Assembly (NCBI RefSeq): GCF_002959915.1
Contig: NZ_PPDE01000005.1
Span: forward strand, 1 to 64,000
DNA length: 64,000 bases
Direction: 5' to 3'
Source of the DNA: Veillonella atypica KON
Lineage (GTDB): Bacteria; Bacillota; Negativicutes; Veillonellales; Veillonellaceae
Below the pieces are notes generated by a model. The model made no database searches, was not told the origin of the DNA, and worked only from the letters and a program-made list of their open reading frames with translations. Shown one piece after another: positions 7,491-16,715 of this stretch. Each line of letters starts with the position of its first letter. The first letter of the stretch is position 1. The translations under genes and the position numbers were made by a program.

Positions 7491-8267
7491 GTGACTGCTG
7501 ATAGTAATGGTTATGTAGGTTTTGATTTGGCATTGTTTATCGCTGAGAAGTTGCGTGCTCAGTTTGTGTTTGATATGGCTCAGATGGAGGGAAACACGGC
7601 AACGTATCCGCAGGTTGAGACGATTGTGTGTGGTACTTCTGTGGCGGGGCTCAGTGTAAGTGAGACTCGACAGATAGATAATATTAATCGTGGCTGGCAA
7701 GCCTTGATAGAGGATTTGCGGTTAAAACGATTTCAGATTAATAAGTTAGTGACTATCGAATATAATAAGTTGGTTTCTGAAAGTGAGAACCGGCTAGGAT
7801 TTGGTGGTTTTCGCAATGCACCAGTAGCTATAGGTGGTACAAGTTACACACCGCCTAATCCTTTGGATTTAAATTCCTGTTGGGACCAATTAATAGCTAG
7901 GTGCCAAGAGCTAGAGGATAATCCGTTGGAACAATCGCTTCTATTATATGCCGAGATGGCTCGTAACCAGTTCTTTGGCGATGGCAATAAACGAACCGCT
8001 CTGCTCATGATGAATGGGAACCTTATTCAGAATGGATTATGCCCAATTACGATAACAAAATCTCGTGAAGTAGAATATCGGACTGCTTTAATTGGATATT
8101 ATGAAAGCCCAGAGCAACATCGCATTCAATTCTTCGATTTCCTAAAACAAGAACAACAAACCATGCTAAAACGCTGGGGCTATGAAATCCAAGATATAAA
8201 TGAAACCGAACTTGGTAAAACAATCGATACAAATCCAAAAGAAGGATCCACTAAACATAAATTATAA
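7491..8267 (+). CDS. Fic domain protein lacking the catalytic His
   Basis: 258 residues. Fic enzymes transfer AMP or related groups to protein side chains. The flap (VAIGGTSYTPPNP, about residues 115-127) and the anion-hole motif FGDGNKRTALL (about 164-174) are clear. The family consensus HxFx(D/E)GNxxR has Gln where His is expected (NQFFGDGNKR). An EGN near residue 35 resembles the inhibitory motif of class II Fic proteins. The start is GTG with GGGAGGTGAT 5 nt upstream. It stands alone between repeats, with no obvious antitoxin. It may be inactive for AMP transfer or have another activity, as in some His-less Fic proteins. Confidence 0.8.
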   Translation: MTADSNGYVGFDLALFIAEKLRAQFVFDMAQMEGNTATYPQVETIVCGTSVAGLSVSETRQIDNINRGWQALIEDLRLKRFQINKLVTIEYNKLVSESENRLGFGGFRNAPVAIGGTSYTPPNPLDLNSCWDQLIARCQELEDNPLEQSLLLYAEMARNQFFGDGNKRTALLMMNGNLIQNGLCPITITKSREVEYRTALIGYYESPEQHRIQFFDFLKQEQQTMLKRWGYEIQDINETELGKTIDTNPKEGSTKHKL

Positions 8268-8407
8268 TTGAGGCCCTGAATTACAACTTTCCCTTTCCCC
8301 GTAACAAAAATCTTTGCGGGAAATAAGGATAACGTATTTAAAACAGGTCCAGATGGGCTTCCAAACCCGACTTTGGCCCTACCGTAGAGAGGACACAATC
8401 TGATAGA

Positions 8408-8478
8408 GGTCCTGAATTACTTTCTTTTTCTTTGTTTAGTAATGAAAATCTTTGTGTTTTATTATGTAATTCAGGACC
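8408..8478. repeat. inverted repeat GGTCCTGAATTAC
   Basis: GGTCCTGAATTAC at 8408-8420 pairs perfectly with GTAATTCAGGACC at 8466-8478. A related GGCCCTGAATTAC lies at about 8272, and the two are followed by similar CTTTCC...AAAATCTTTG stretches, so this is a diverged duplication. The 8268-8594 gap has no gene. Confidence 0.6.
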
Positions 8479-8494
8479 GATGTATTTAAAGTAT

Positions 8495-8570
8495 GTGATG
8501 ATAGGGGCGGGAAAAAGACTTCGGGTCCCGCTTGCGCGATAGCGTGTCTTTTTTCCGCCCCTGTCATCAC
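8495..8570 (-). repeat. palindromic repeat element (short core), terminator-like
   Basis: Arms GTGATGATAGGGGCGGGAAA (8495-) and TTTCCGCCCCTGTCATCAC (-8570) flank a loop CTTCGGGTCCCGC...GCGATAGC. That loop, read on the minus strand, matches the short core GCGCTA...GGAGCCCGAAGTC seen at 62578-62606 and 43091-43118. Confidence 0.65.
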
Positions 8571-8594
8571 TGTTAAATAGAAGGAGGAATACAT

Positions 8595-9353
8595 ATGAAC
8601 CGCAAAATTTTCGTTACAGGTGCTACTTCTGGTATCGGCCTTGAGTGTGCCCGTGCATTCGCTCAAGATGGAGATAATGTATTGATTGCTGGTCGTCGTG
8701 CAGACCGCTTGGCGGCGATTAAGGAAGATTTTGAGCAACAATATGGCATTCGTGTGGATACGCTTGTACTTGATGTGAGCAAACGTGAAGATGTAGATGC
8801 TAAGGTAAAACCAGCTATCGAAGCTTTTGGTGGCATTGATGTACTTGTAAATAATGCAGGTCTGGCACAGGGACTCGATCCATTTCAAGATAGTACCGTA
8901 GAAGATGCAGTCACAATGATTAATACGAATGTATTAGGACTTCTTTATGTAACAAAGGCAGTATTACCTTTCATGATTGATAAAAATGAAGGTCATATTG
9001 TAAATATGGGTTCTACAGCTGGGATTTACGCATACCCAGGCGGTGCCGTTTACTGTGCTACTAAGGCCGCTGTCAAAATGTTGGCCGATGGCATTCGTAT
9101 GGATACTATAACTACAGATATTAAGGTTACCACCATTCAACCTGGCATTGTAGAAACTCCATTTAGTGAAGTGCGCTTTCACGGTGATGCGGAACGCGCA
9201 AAATCTGTATATGCTGGTATTGAAGCCGTTCAACCAGAGGATGTGGCAGATGTTGTATTGTATGTAACAAATCAACCTAAGCGCATGCAAATCTCTGATG
9301 TGACCATCATGGCGAACCAACAAGCGGCAGGCTTTATGGTTCATAAGAAATAA
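8595..9353 (+). CDS. short-chain dehydrogenase/reductase (YdfG-like)
   Basis: 252 residues, the standard SDR length. The cofactor motif TGATSGIG is at residues 8-15, NNAG at about 86-89, the catalytic Ser in NMGSTAG and YCATKAA (YxxxK) near residues 152-156. The PGIVETPFSEVRF segment resembles NADP-dependent serine/3-hydroxy acid dehydrogenases (YdfG family). The substrate cannot be read from sequence. AAGGAGGAAT precedes the ATG. It is probably monocistronic. Confidence 0.88.
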   Translation: MNRKIFVTGATSGIGLECARAFAQDGDNVLIAGRRADRLAAIKEDFEQQYGIRVDTLVLDVSKREDVDAKVKPAIEAFGGIDVLVNNAGLAQGLDPFQDSTVEDAVTMINTNVLGLLYVTKAVLPFMIDKNEGHIVNMGSTAGIYAYPGGAVYCATKAAVKMLADGIRMDTITTDIKVTTIQPGIVETPFSEVRFHGDAERAKSVYAGIEAVQPEDVADVVLYVTNQPKRMQISDVTIMANQQAAGFMVHKK

Positions 9354-9489
9354 CAGACTATTATACTAAACTTGTTAAAATGATATAGGTAGCATTTATT
9401 ACTTTAAATCCTACATCATTTAGGATATATTTATTAAGTATATTTTAATAAATATAGTTTTACAAAATTTGTTTTTGGAGATTGTTGTT

Positions 9490-10089
9490 ATGACAACAAA
9501 GATAAAGACATTACTAGTGGCTTCTTTAGCATGTGCAGCTATTGGTTCCTATAGCATTACTAGTGCTCACGATCTATCTGTTGGGAATCGTTCTGTGTCT
9601 ATGACTGGTGGAATCTCAGTTGAACCTACGGAACCAAATTTTATTATGCCGAGTCCTGTACATGTGTTCACCACAGTTAAAGAAGCGGCGGAGTATATGA
9701 ATATTACACCACAGATGCCAAAGTTGTTACCTGTAGGCTTTAATATTCAATCTGTCATCACTTTAGAGAAAGATATATTACAAGTTGTGTATGTCTATAA
9801 ATCTGGTGCGGATCCATGTTATAATCAAGATGGAGGCGCATATATTATATATCGTTCATCTAAGTTAACTGGTGATATCAGTGGTGACCATAAAATTCAT
9901 AAGGTTATAGAAACTGAAAGTGTAGATGGTACAAAGGTTACTTTCAAAGGCAGTGACAAAATGGCTTATCTTGCATCGTGGATGAAAGATGGACAAAATC
10001 ATTCTTTAGATTTTTATCGCCCCGTTACACGAGATATGGCGAAGGCTATTATCCGTAATATTGTTGAGGAAAAATCACATACAAAATAA
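9490..10089 (+). CDS. secreted DUF4367-like protein, paralogue 1
   Basis: 199 residues with a signal peptide (KIKTLLVASLACAAIGSYS, cleavage expected after TSAHD). The body is shared with 10136-10720 and 17819-18451: a helix EAAEYMNITPQMPKLLPVG, a strand ILQVVYVY, ISGDHK, and the ends KDGQNHSLDFYRP and DMAKAII. It resembles the DUF4367 fold seen in anti-sigma/RsiV-like and lipoprotein contexts, but that is a motif impression. Likely exported to the periplasm. ATG at 9490 was chosen because GGAG lies 9 nt upstream; the open frame extends 21 nt further. Confidence 0.75.
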   Translation: MTTKIKTLLVASLACAAIGSYSITSAHDLSVGNRSVSMTGGISVEPTEPNFIMPSPVHVFTTVKEAAEYMNITPQMPKLLPVGFNIQSVITLEKDILQVVYVYKSGADPCYNQDGGAYIIYRSSKLTGDISGDHKIHKVIETESVDGTKVTFKGSDKMAYLASWMKDGQNHSLDFYRPVTRDMAKAIIRNIVEEKSHTK

Positions 10090-10135
10090 ATGTGTTTTTA
10101 ATAATTTTTATGTTACGCGAAGGGAGATTATACTC

Positions 10136-10720
10136 ATGGTTAAAAAATTTGTATTAATGGCAGTTGCGTGTGCTTGTGTAGGTTCTTACACTGTTGCCGG
10201 TGCGCAAGGTACTTTTGATGTAAAACCAGATCCAGCTAAACCTGTAGTTGCAGAACAGGCAGCGCCAATGGTTGGTATGCCAAGTCCAATTCATAAATTC
10301 GCTACTATTGATGAAGCCGCTAAATACATGAATATTATGCCTCATCTACCTAAAGTATTACCTGTAGGCTATAATGTTGAGTCTGTAAGTACTATCGAAA
10401 AAGATGTATTACAAGTAGTATATGTATACCAAGCTGGCGAAGATGCAACGCGCAATCAAGCAGCAGGCAAACGTATTGTATATCGCGTAGGTACTACAAA
10501 AGGTGATATCAGCGGCGATTACAACAATTATAAAGTTACGGCTACTGAAAAAGTAAACGGCACAAAGGTGACTTTCAAAGGCGGTAATTACATGGTATAC
10601 CTTGCAACATGGGTAAAAGATGGTCAAAACCATTCCATCTATTTTGAACGTCCTGTCAATCGCGATATGGCAAAAGCTATTATTACTAACACAGTGTCAA
10701 AAAAAACACATATGCAATAA
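10136..10720 (+). CDS. secreted DUF4367-like protein, paralogue 2
   Basis: 194 residues. Signal peptide VKKFVLMAVACACVGSYTVA with cleavage near AGAQG. It is strongly similar to the preceding gene throughout (AAKYMNIMPHLPKVLPVGYN, VLQVVYVYQAG, KGDISGDYNNYK, WVKDGQNHSIYFERP), so a tandem duplication is likely. GAAGGGAG precedes the ATG at 10136, which makes this the start rather than a frame opening inside the previous gene. A terminator at 10746-10775 closes the pair. Function unknown. Confidence 0.78.
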   Translation: MVKKFVLMAVACACVGSYTVAGAQGTFDVKPDPAKPVVAEQAAPMVGMPSPIHKFATIDEAAKYMNIMPHLPKVLPVGYNVESVSTIEKDVLQVVYVYQAGEDATRNQAAGKRIVYRVGTTKGDISGDYNNYKVTATEKVNGTKVTFKGGNYMVYLATWVKDGQNHSIYFERPVNRDMAKAIITNTVSKKTHMQ

Positions 10721-10745
10721 TATAATTTAAAATGTATACATATAA

Positions 10746-10775
10746 ACAGCTCCTCGTATGAGGGGCTGTTTTTTC
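10746..10775 (+). terminator. terminator after secreted paralogue pair
   Basis: CAGCTCCTC-GTA-TGAGGGGCTG followed by TTTTTT. Confidence 0.8.
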
Positions 10776-10899
10776 GTTATGTGAAACTTTCATAATGAGA
10801 ATAGTTATAATATACCTGGATGGGTATACATGGATGTGCATATTATTGCTACAATAAAGGTGGATAGTTTCTTAGTAATAAAAGAAGGTAGGTGATGGA

Positions 10900-11850
10900 T
10901 TGTATCGATTAATACTACAGCGTTTGGTGAGTATAGTTGGTATTTTACTAGTTGTTACTATCGGTACATTTGTATTGATTAAATTGTCGCCTATCGACCC
11001 GGTGGCAATGAAATTTAATCTCGTGGGTGCCACGCCTGATCCGGTGTTGGTGGCTCAATTAAGAGAACAATTAGGTCTCAATGATCCGTGGTGGCAACAG
11101 TATGTGCGTTGGCTTGGACAAATTGTTCGAGGTGATTTTGGGGAATCGATCCTGTATTCAATGCCGGTAAGCACATTGTTATCGGGGGCCTTGCCTAATA
11201 CATTGGGCCTCGTATCACTAGCACTTGTCATGGGAATTGTAGTGACCATTCCATTAGGGATGCTGTCCGCCAAGTATCAGGATTCATGGGTAGATCATGG
11301 TGTACGATTATTGACGTTTCTAGCCTTAGCGATTCCTAGCTTCTGGGTGGGCCTATTGTTGCTCTACTTATTTGGCGTTAAATTACAGCTAGTGTCAGTA
11401 ACGAACACAAATGGTTTTTCTGCTTATATATTGCCAGCTGTTACATTAGCTCTATGGCTATGTGGACTATATATCCGTCGCTTGCGTAATGCTATTTTAG
11501 AGATATCCAGGCGTCCCTTCGTTCAAGGAGCGCGTGCATTAGGCTTACCAGAGTGGATGGTATTTATTCGATATATATTCCCTCATGTAGGACTGATGTT
11601 ATTGCCTATGATGGGCGTAACGATGGGCGCTATGCTTGGTGGCTCTGCTGTTATTGAAACAGTATTCGCCATCAAGGGTATTGGGTACATGATGGTACAA
11701 GGCATTATGGCGCGAGACTTTGTATTGATGCAGGGCTATATCATTTGGATTACATTGGTATTCATTATTATCAATATCATCATTGATGTATTGAGTATTT
11801 GGCTGAATCCGAAGCGAAGAGCCGCCATAAAAGGAGGCTCTTATGAATAG
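10900..11850 (+). CDS. nickel/peptide-type ABC transporter permease (NikB/DppB-like)
   Basis: 316 residues and six predicted membrane helices. The N-terminus MYRLILQRLVSIVGILLVVTIGTFVLIKLSP and the segment GLNDPWWQQY are typical of DppB/NikB permeases. The EAA-loop region (RRPFVQGARALGLPEWMVFIRY) contacts the ATPases. The start is TTG with AAGGTAGGTGAT upstream. It heads a five-gene operon and overlaps the next gene by 8 bp. The substrate is probably a metal or metal chelate rather than peptide, judged from the NikA-like binding protein. Confidence 0.85.
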   Translation: MYRLILQRLVSIVGILLVVTIGTFVLIKLSPIDPVAMKFNLVGATPDPVLVAQLREQLGLNDPWWQQYVRWLGQIVRGDFGESILYSMPVSTLLSGALPNTLGLVSLALVMGIVVTIPLGMLSAKYQDSWVDHGVRLLTFLALAIPSFWVGLLLLYLFGVKLQLVSVTNTNGFSAYILPAVTLALWLCGLYIRRLRNAILEISRRPFVQGARALGLPEWMVFIRYIFPHVGLMLLPMMGVTMGAMLGGSAVIETVFAIKGIGYMMVQGIMARDFVLMQGYIIWITLVFIIINIIIDVLSIWLNPKRRAAIKGGSYE

Positions 11851-12652
11851 ACGAAAGCCCTATACTTTATACGTTATGTTGGTATTAGCAGCTCTGTGGA
11901 TCGCATTTTTCTTATGCGCTCCCTATATAGCACCATTTGATCCTGAAACGACGAGTATCGCGGACCGCTTACAAGACATTAGTAGTACCCATCTATTAGG
12001 TACTGACCAACTCGGTCGTGATGTGTGGTCTCGTATTTTGTACGGTGGTAAAGCCTCTTTAGGGATTGCTTTCACCATCATTGGCATTAGTGGGGCCATC
12101 GGTATCGCTATTGGTGGGTTAGCAGGATTCTCTACACCTAGCATTGACCGTTGGTTATCTCGCTTGATTGATTTGGTACTAGGGTTCCCGAACATGGTGA
12201 TTGCCATTGCTTTCATCGGTATTATGGGACCTAGCATAACGAATGTAATCATTTCCTTGTGCATTACGAAATGGGCGGAATATGCACGTATCACACGAGG
12301 CCTCGTACAGATTGAACGCCACGCGGAGTACATTACCTTTGCTCGTATGTCAGGTGCTTCAAATCTACGAATTCTGTGGCGCTATATTCTTCCGAATGTG
12401 TTGCCGCCGTTGGTGATTGTTATTATTCAACATTTAGGGGATGCTATCATCTTGGTAGCTAGTTTCTCACTCATCGGAATCGGTGTGCAACCGCCGGATC
12501 CTGAGTGGGGCACAATTTTACTCAGTTCTAGAGATTTTCTACAAACGGCGCCGTGGCTGCTCATTTATCCAGGCCTTGCCATTTTTATTACTGTTGTTTT
12601 ATTCAACTATATTGGCGATGCATTGCGCGATGCACTTGATGTATCTCGCTAA
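11843..12652 (+). CDS. nickel/peptide-type ABC transporter permease (NikC/DppC-like)
   Basis: 269 residues. FDPETTSIADRLQ followed by HLLGTDQLGRDVWSRILYGGKASL is the DppC/NikC signature. The EAA loop is EYITFARMSGASNLRILWRYILPN. Multiple membrane segments form the second half of the transport channel. AAGGAGGCTCTT lies in the end of the previous gene, with an 8-bp overlap, so translation is coupled. Confidence 0.88.
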   Translation: MNRRKPYTLYVMLVLAALWIAFFLCAPYIAPFDPETTSIADRLQDISSTHLLGTDQLGRDVWSRILYGGKASLGIAFTIIGISGAIGIAIGGLAGFSTPSIDRWLSRLIDLVLGFPNMVIAIAFIGIMGPSITNVIISLCITKWAEYARITRGLVQIERHAEYITFARMSGASNLRILWRYILPNVLPPLVIVIIQHLGDAIILVASFSLIGIGVQPPDPEWGTILLSSRDFLQTAPWLLIYPGLAIFITVVLFNYIGDALRDALDVSR

Positions 12653-12718
12653 CCGCGCTGTGTATAGATTTTTTGGTGAAAGCCTTTCAAAAAGGTAATT
12701 TTTTACAAAGGAGAAAGT

Positions 12719-14233
12719 ATGAAACGTTGGTTATTAGTATGTTTAGCTATGTTGTCCATGGTGGCCCTCTTGACGGGGTGTGGCAGTGATACGGCTAAGC
12801 AAGGAAAACACATGAATGTTGGTCTGTATTGGTTTGGTGAAACATTAGACCCAACACACGAATGGGATGCGTGGACATTGACTCGTATCGGTGCTGGCGA
12901 AACATTAGCTGTTGTTACACCAGACATGAAATTTGCCCCACAATTAGCGGATTCTTGGGAAAATGTGGACCCTACTACATGGAAATTCCATATCCGTGAA
13001 AATGTAAAATTCCAAAACGGCACACCTATGACGCCACAAAAGGTAAAAGAGTCCATCGAGTACACTATGAAACAAAGTGCTCGTTCCGCAAAAGCTGTTA
13101 AAATCGAGTCCATTACCGTAGATGGTCAAAACTTGATTATCAAAACAACAGAGCCTAATGGCTCCTTGTTGTCTAGCTTAACAGAACCTGCGTTTGTCAT
13201 CATGGATACAGCGGATCTTAAGGACGTAGCAACAAAACCAGTTCTTACAGGCCCTTATAAAATTAAATCTTTCACAAAGGGCGAAACCATTGAACTAGAA
13301 GCCTTTGCAGATTACTGGGGCGGCAAACCAGGTCTTGATTCTGTAACAGTAAAAGACATCGAAGACAACAATAAACGTGCGATGGCATTGCAATCTAAAG
13401 ACGTTGACGTCATCCAAAAGGTGGACTCTGCTAACCGTAGCTTGTTTAAAGATGGTTTCAATATCCAAGATATCTCTGGCGTTCGTGTGTTCATGTTAAA
13501 AATGAACCAAACTGCAGCATCTCCATTACATGATAAAGATGTACGTAATGCAGTAGCTCATATCATTAACTATGATTCCATGGCGAAAATCATCGGTAAT
13601 GGTTCCACACCAGGTGCAGCACCATTCCCACCTTCTGCAAAGCTAGGTTACGATACAATCGCTAACAAAGCGACAACTGATGTAGCAAAAGCGGACCAAA
13701 TCTTAACACAAGCTGGTTATGCTAAAAATGCAAATGGTGTGTATGCTAAAGATGGTAAAGAATTATCTCTAACATTAGCTGTTTGGGGTAAAGACACTAG
13801 TATGTACGAAGAAATTCAACAAGAATTGAAACAAGCGGGTATCAATGTAACGCTTAAGAAATTACAAAGCCCTGATGAAGTGGATACACTAGGTACAGAT
13901 GGCTTTGACTTGGTAGAACGTAACGTTATTACCATGTCTACAAATGATCCTTATTGGTTCCTCAGCTTGTTCTACAAATCCGGCGCAAAAGCTAATGTTG
14001 GCGGTTATACTAATCCTCAAGTAGATGCGTTAATCGACCGATTGTCCGTAACATTTGATCAAAACGAACGCTCTAATATTGCAAGACAAGCACAACAAAT
14101 TTTAGTTGATGATGTAGCAGATATTTACTTGTTGTATCCAAGTGCAACGGTTGTATCTACTGCAAAAGTTAAAAATGTACCGGTTCATCCTATCGATTAC
14201 TACTTGTTAACAAAGGATTCTACTATTGAATAA
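12719..14233 (+). CDS. NikA/CntA-like substrate-binding lipoprotein
   Basis: 504 residues, solute-binding protein family 5. The lipobox LLTGC (Cys 21) follows a hydrophobic signal segment, so it is anchored after lipidation. WFGETLDPTHEWDAW and LTRIGAGETL resemble nickel- and metallophore-binding NikA/CntA proteins rather than OppA. GPYKIKSFTKGE and NDPYWFLSLFYKSGA are further family segments. The CooS gene at the end of this window needs nickel, which suits nickel uptake, but the substrate is inferred. GGAGAAAGT precedes the ATG. Confidence 0.82.
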   Translation: MKRWLLVCLAMLSMVALLTGCGSDTAKQGKHMNVGLYWFGETLDPTHEWDAWTLTRIGAGETLAVVTPDMKFAPQLADSWENVDPTTWKFHIRENVKFQNGTPMTPQKVKESIEYTMKQSARSAKAVKIESITVDGQNLIIKTTEPNGSLLSSLTEPAFVIMDTADLKDVATKPVLTGPYKIKSFTKGETIELEAFADYWGGKPGLDSVTVKDIEDNNKRAMALQSKDVDVIQKVDSANRSLFKDGFNIQDISGVRVFMLKMNQTAASPLHDKDVRNAVAHIINYDSMAKIIGNGSTPGAAPFPPSAKLGYDTIANKATTDVAKADQILTQAGYAKNANGVYAKDGKELSLTLAVWGKDTSMYEEIQQELKQAGINVTLKKLQSPDEVDTLGTDGFDLVERNVITMSTNDPYWFLSLFYKSGAKANVGGYTNPQVDALIDRLSVTFDQNERSNIARQAQQILVDDVADIYLLYPSATVVSTAKVKNVPVHPIDYYLLTKDSTIE

Positions 14234-14993
14234 ATCTGATTGTATTGTATTTGATAAGGTTACAATTTCATACGGTGCGGAGCAAGCGGTACGCAATGTA
14301 TCCTTCTCCGTGCCCACTGGTGAGGTCTTTGCTATCGTTGGTGAAAGTGGTTCTGGTAAATCTACGTTAGTTCGCGCCGCCTTTGGCATGTTAAAACAAG
14401 CTAACATTAGCGGCCAAATTTTGCTAAATGGTACCGATGTTTCTACCTTAAGCGATGGTGATTGGCGACAATTGCGGGGCACGAAGATTTCTATGATTTT
14501 TCAAAATCCTAGCGCCTATCTAAACTCAAATCGTACTGTAGAAAATCACTTCAAAGATTTATTCCATGCTCATGGTGAAAGCTATGATGTAAGCCGCATT
14601 ATAGATATGCTTAATCTTGTTCACTTAACCGACGGAGATCGGATTTTGCAGTCCTATTCATTTCAATTGAGCGGTGGCATGCAACAACGGTTAGCCATTG
14701 CACTAAGCCTTATCTTGAAGCCGAGCATCGTATTTGCCGATGAACCAACTAGTGCTCTGGATATGCTCGTGCAAGCCTCTGTGCTAGACCTTTTAAAAGA
14801 GGTAACACAAGCTCTTGGGGCAACAGTTATTATCGTAACCCATAATATCAAGGCGGCCGCACGCATTGCTAATAGCATTGGCGTTATGAATAAGGGACAA
14901 CTCGTTGAAGTAGGCTCTACCGAAGAGGTTATGGCATGCCCAAAAGATGAGTATACTCGTATTTTGTTAGATTCCGTAATGAAAGTGGTGTAG
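14226..14993 (+). CDS. ABC transporter ATPase (NikD-like)
   Basis: 255 residues. Walker A GESGSGKST (about 38-46), Q-loop MIFQNPSAYLN, signature LSGGMQQR, Walker B IVFADEPTSALD and H-loop IVTHN are all present. The TTG start overlaps the end of the binding-protein gene by 8 bp. It pairs with the next ATPase to power the importer. Confidence 0.88.
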   Translation: MNKSDCIVFDKVTISYGAEQAVRNVSFSVPTGEVFAIVGESGSGKSTLVRAAFGMLKQANISGQILLNGTDVSTLSDGDWRQLRGTKISMIFQNPSAYLNSNRTVENHFKDLFHAHGESYDVSRIIDMLNLVHLTDGDRILQSYSFQLSGGMQQRLAIALSLILKPSIVFADEPTSALDMLVQASVLDLLKEVTQALGATVIIVTHNIKAAARIANSIGVMNKGQLVEVGSTEEVMACPKDEYTRILLDSVMKVV

Positions 14994-14994
14994 T

Positions 14995-15735
14995 ATGATT
15001 CAACTTGAGAATATCTGTAAACAATATACAAACCACAATCATACGGTTCACGCTGTTGACAATGTATCCTTTTCTGTAGCTGCCAATGAACGGGTAGGCA
15101 TTGCTGGTGGTAGTGGTTCTGGTAAAAGTACGCTGCTTAGGCTGATTGCTATGCTAGAAAAACCTACATCTGGCACCTTACGACTCTTTGGTGGAGAAAT
15201 CCATTCCATTCAAAACCATACAGAAATATATCGCTCTATGCAGATGATGTTCCAAAATCCCTTGGCGGTGATTCCACCGCGGATGAACTTAGAAGCATTT
15301 CTCTTAGAGCCGTATATCAACTATGGGCTTATGGATATAGCCGCTGCAAAGGAAGATATCCGCAAATGGATTAAACATGTAGATCTACCTGAAACTATTG
15401 TTCAGAAATATCCTCATGAAGTAAGTGGTGGTCAGCTGCAACGGTTGGTACTGGCAAGGATTATGTTGATGCATCCAAAACTAATACTCTTTGATGAACC
15501 TACATCAGCCCTTGATGCGGTAAATCAAAAGCTAGTACTAGATTTATTACAAAAACTCCATAAGGAACAACCCTTCGGCTATGTGTTCGTCAGCCATGAC
15601 ATCGGACTCTTACAAGCCGTAACAGACCGAATCATCGTTATGAAAGATGGGCAAATCGTAGAAACTATCGAATCAAAACGACTTAAAGAAGCGGTACACC
15701 CATATACAAAATCACTTGTCAGTGCTGGAGAATAA
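14995..15735 (+). CDS. ABC transporter ATPase (NikE-like)
   Basis: 246 residues. Walker A GGSGSGKST, Q-loop MMFQNPLAVIPPRM, signature VSGGQLQR, Walker B LILFDEPTSALD, and VSHD at the H-loop. It starts one base after the previous stop and is the last operon gene before a strong terminator at 15741. Confidence 0.88.
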   Translation: MIQLENICKQYTNHNHTVHAVDNVSFSVAANERVGIAGGSGSGKSTLLRLIAMLEKPTSGTLRLFGGEIHSIQNHTEIYRSMQMMFQNPLAVIPPRMNLEAFLLEPYINYGLMDIAAAKEDIRKWIKHVDLPETIVQKYPHEVSGGQLQRLVLARIMLMHPKLILFDEPTSALDAVNQKLVLDLLQKLHKEQPFGYVFVSHDIGLLQAVTDRIIVMKDGQIVETIESKRLKEAVHPYTKSLVSAGE

Positions 15736-15740
15736 AGAAG

Positions 15741-15766
15741 GCCCCTGTTATACAGGGGCTTTTTTA
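15741..15766 (+). terminator. terminator of the nickel-type transporter operon
   Basis: GCCCCTG-TTAT-ACAGGGGC followed by TTTTTT. Confidence 0.88.
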
Positions 15767-15859
15767 TACGTATAATCAATAAATTATACGATTTTAACTA
15801 TAAGTAAAATTATAATAGTATATTATGGTATGATATTTTATGTATAAAAGGAGGTATAT

Positions 15860-16567
15860 ATGAGTGAGAGTATTATGGCATTGATAAATTTAGTTAGAAA
15901 GCGATTTGATTTATTTACAAAGATTTTTGTTTTACTTTTTTTATTATGTTTGTTTGCTGATTACTTATATACTTATTATGGAGTAAATATATTAGATTTT
16001 GAATCTATATTACCTCAAATAGTAAAAGTATTGCTAAAAAAAGTTGAGTTTATTCTTTATTGGCTAATCCCTTTTGTATGTAGCATACCAGGGATATTAT
16101 TTTTGATACTACTTATAGCTTATATCTTAGAAGTTATAATAAAGCAATTAGATAAAAAAGAATACTTCATGAAATTATCTGAAGATTTTTATAAGTCGTT
16201 AAGCCATATGGAGTCATACTGTCAATTTATAAGTAATCAAAGTTTTGACTTATTACAATTATCAATAGTCTATATTCCTTTTATTGGAGGCGTATATTAT
16301 ATTCTTGCGATGTTTAATCATATAGGTGTTTTAATTTCTCCGGATTGGTATACTTCATCATTTGAAATCATCAATCCTATAAAGCACTTAATTTCTTTTA
16401 GCTGGTTACTTCCTAATATGACACATAAAGAATGGATTGAATTAGTATTCGTATTTAGTCGGAGCTTTATTTACGGATACTGTATATATTGGTTTTATAT
16501 TAGTTTATATATCTATATAAAAAAAGAACGTGAACTTTTAAGAAAACGGAGTATAAGAGAGGAATAG
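15860..16567 (+). CDS. integral membrane protein, unknown function
   Basis: 235 residues. Several hydrophobic segments: about 22-40 (FVLLFLLCLFADYLY), 65-92 (LYWLIPFVCSIPGILFLILLIAY), 135-155 (IVYIPFIGGVYYILAMF) and 210-225 (YGYCIYWFYISLYIYI), ending in a Lys/Arg-rich tail. I recognise no family. It is AT-rich compared with the transporter operon and precedes a nuclease-fold-like gene, so both may be accessory DNA. AAAAGGAGGTATAT precedes the ATG. Confidence 0.6.
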   Translation: MSESIMALINLVRKRFDLFTKIFVLLFLLCLFADYLYTYYGVNILDFESILPQIVKVLLKKVEFILYWLIPFVCSIPGILFLILLIAYILEVIIKQLDKKEYFMKLSEDFYKSLSHMESYCQFISNQSFDLLQLSIVYIPFIGGVYYILAMFNHIGVLISPDWYTSSFEIINPIKHLISFSWLLPNMTHKEWIELVFVFSRSFIYGYCIYWFYISLYIYIKKERELLRKRSIREE

Positions 16568-16715
16568 CTGCTTGTGAATTAGAATTTTTTAGAACCGATG
16601 ATAAATACATATTGTAAGATAAAGTATTTTGTAGAATATGTAAGATAGTAGGTCAAATTAGTTATATAAAGGAATTATATTTAGTTCATCTACAAATACT
16701 AAAAGGAGATATTTT

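Noticed and set aside
10776-10899. Possible Fur-like box (AATGAGAATAGTTAT) upstream of the nickel-type transporter
   Set aside because: The match to the Fur consensus is weak and the region is AT-rich; no second half-site is convincing.
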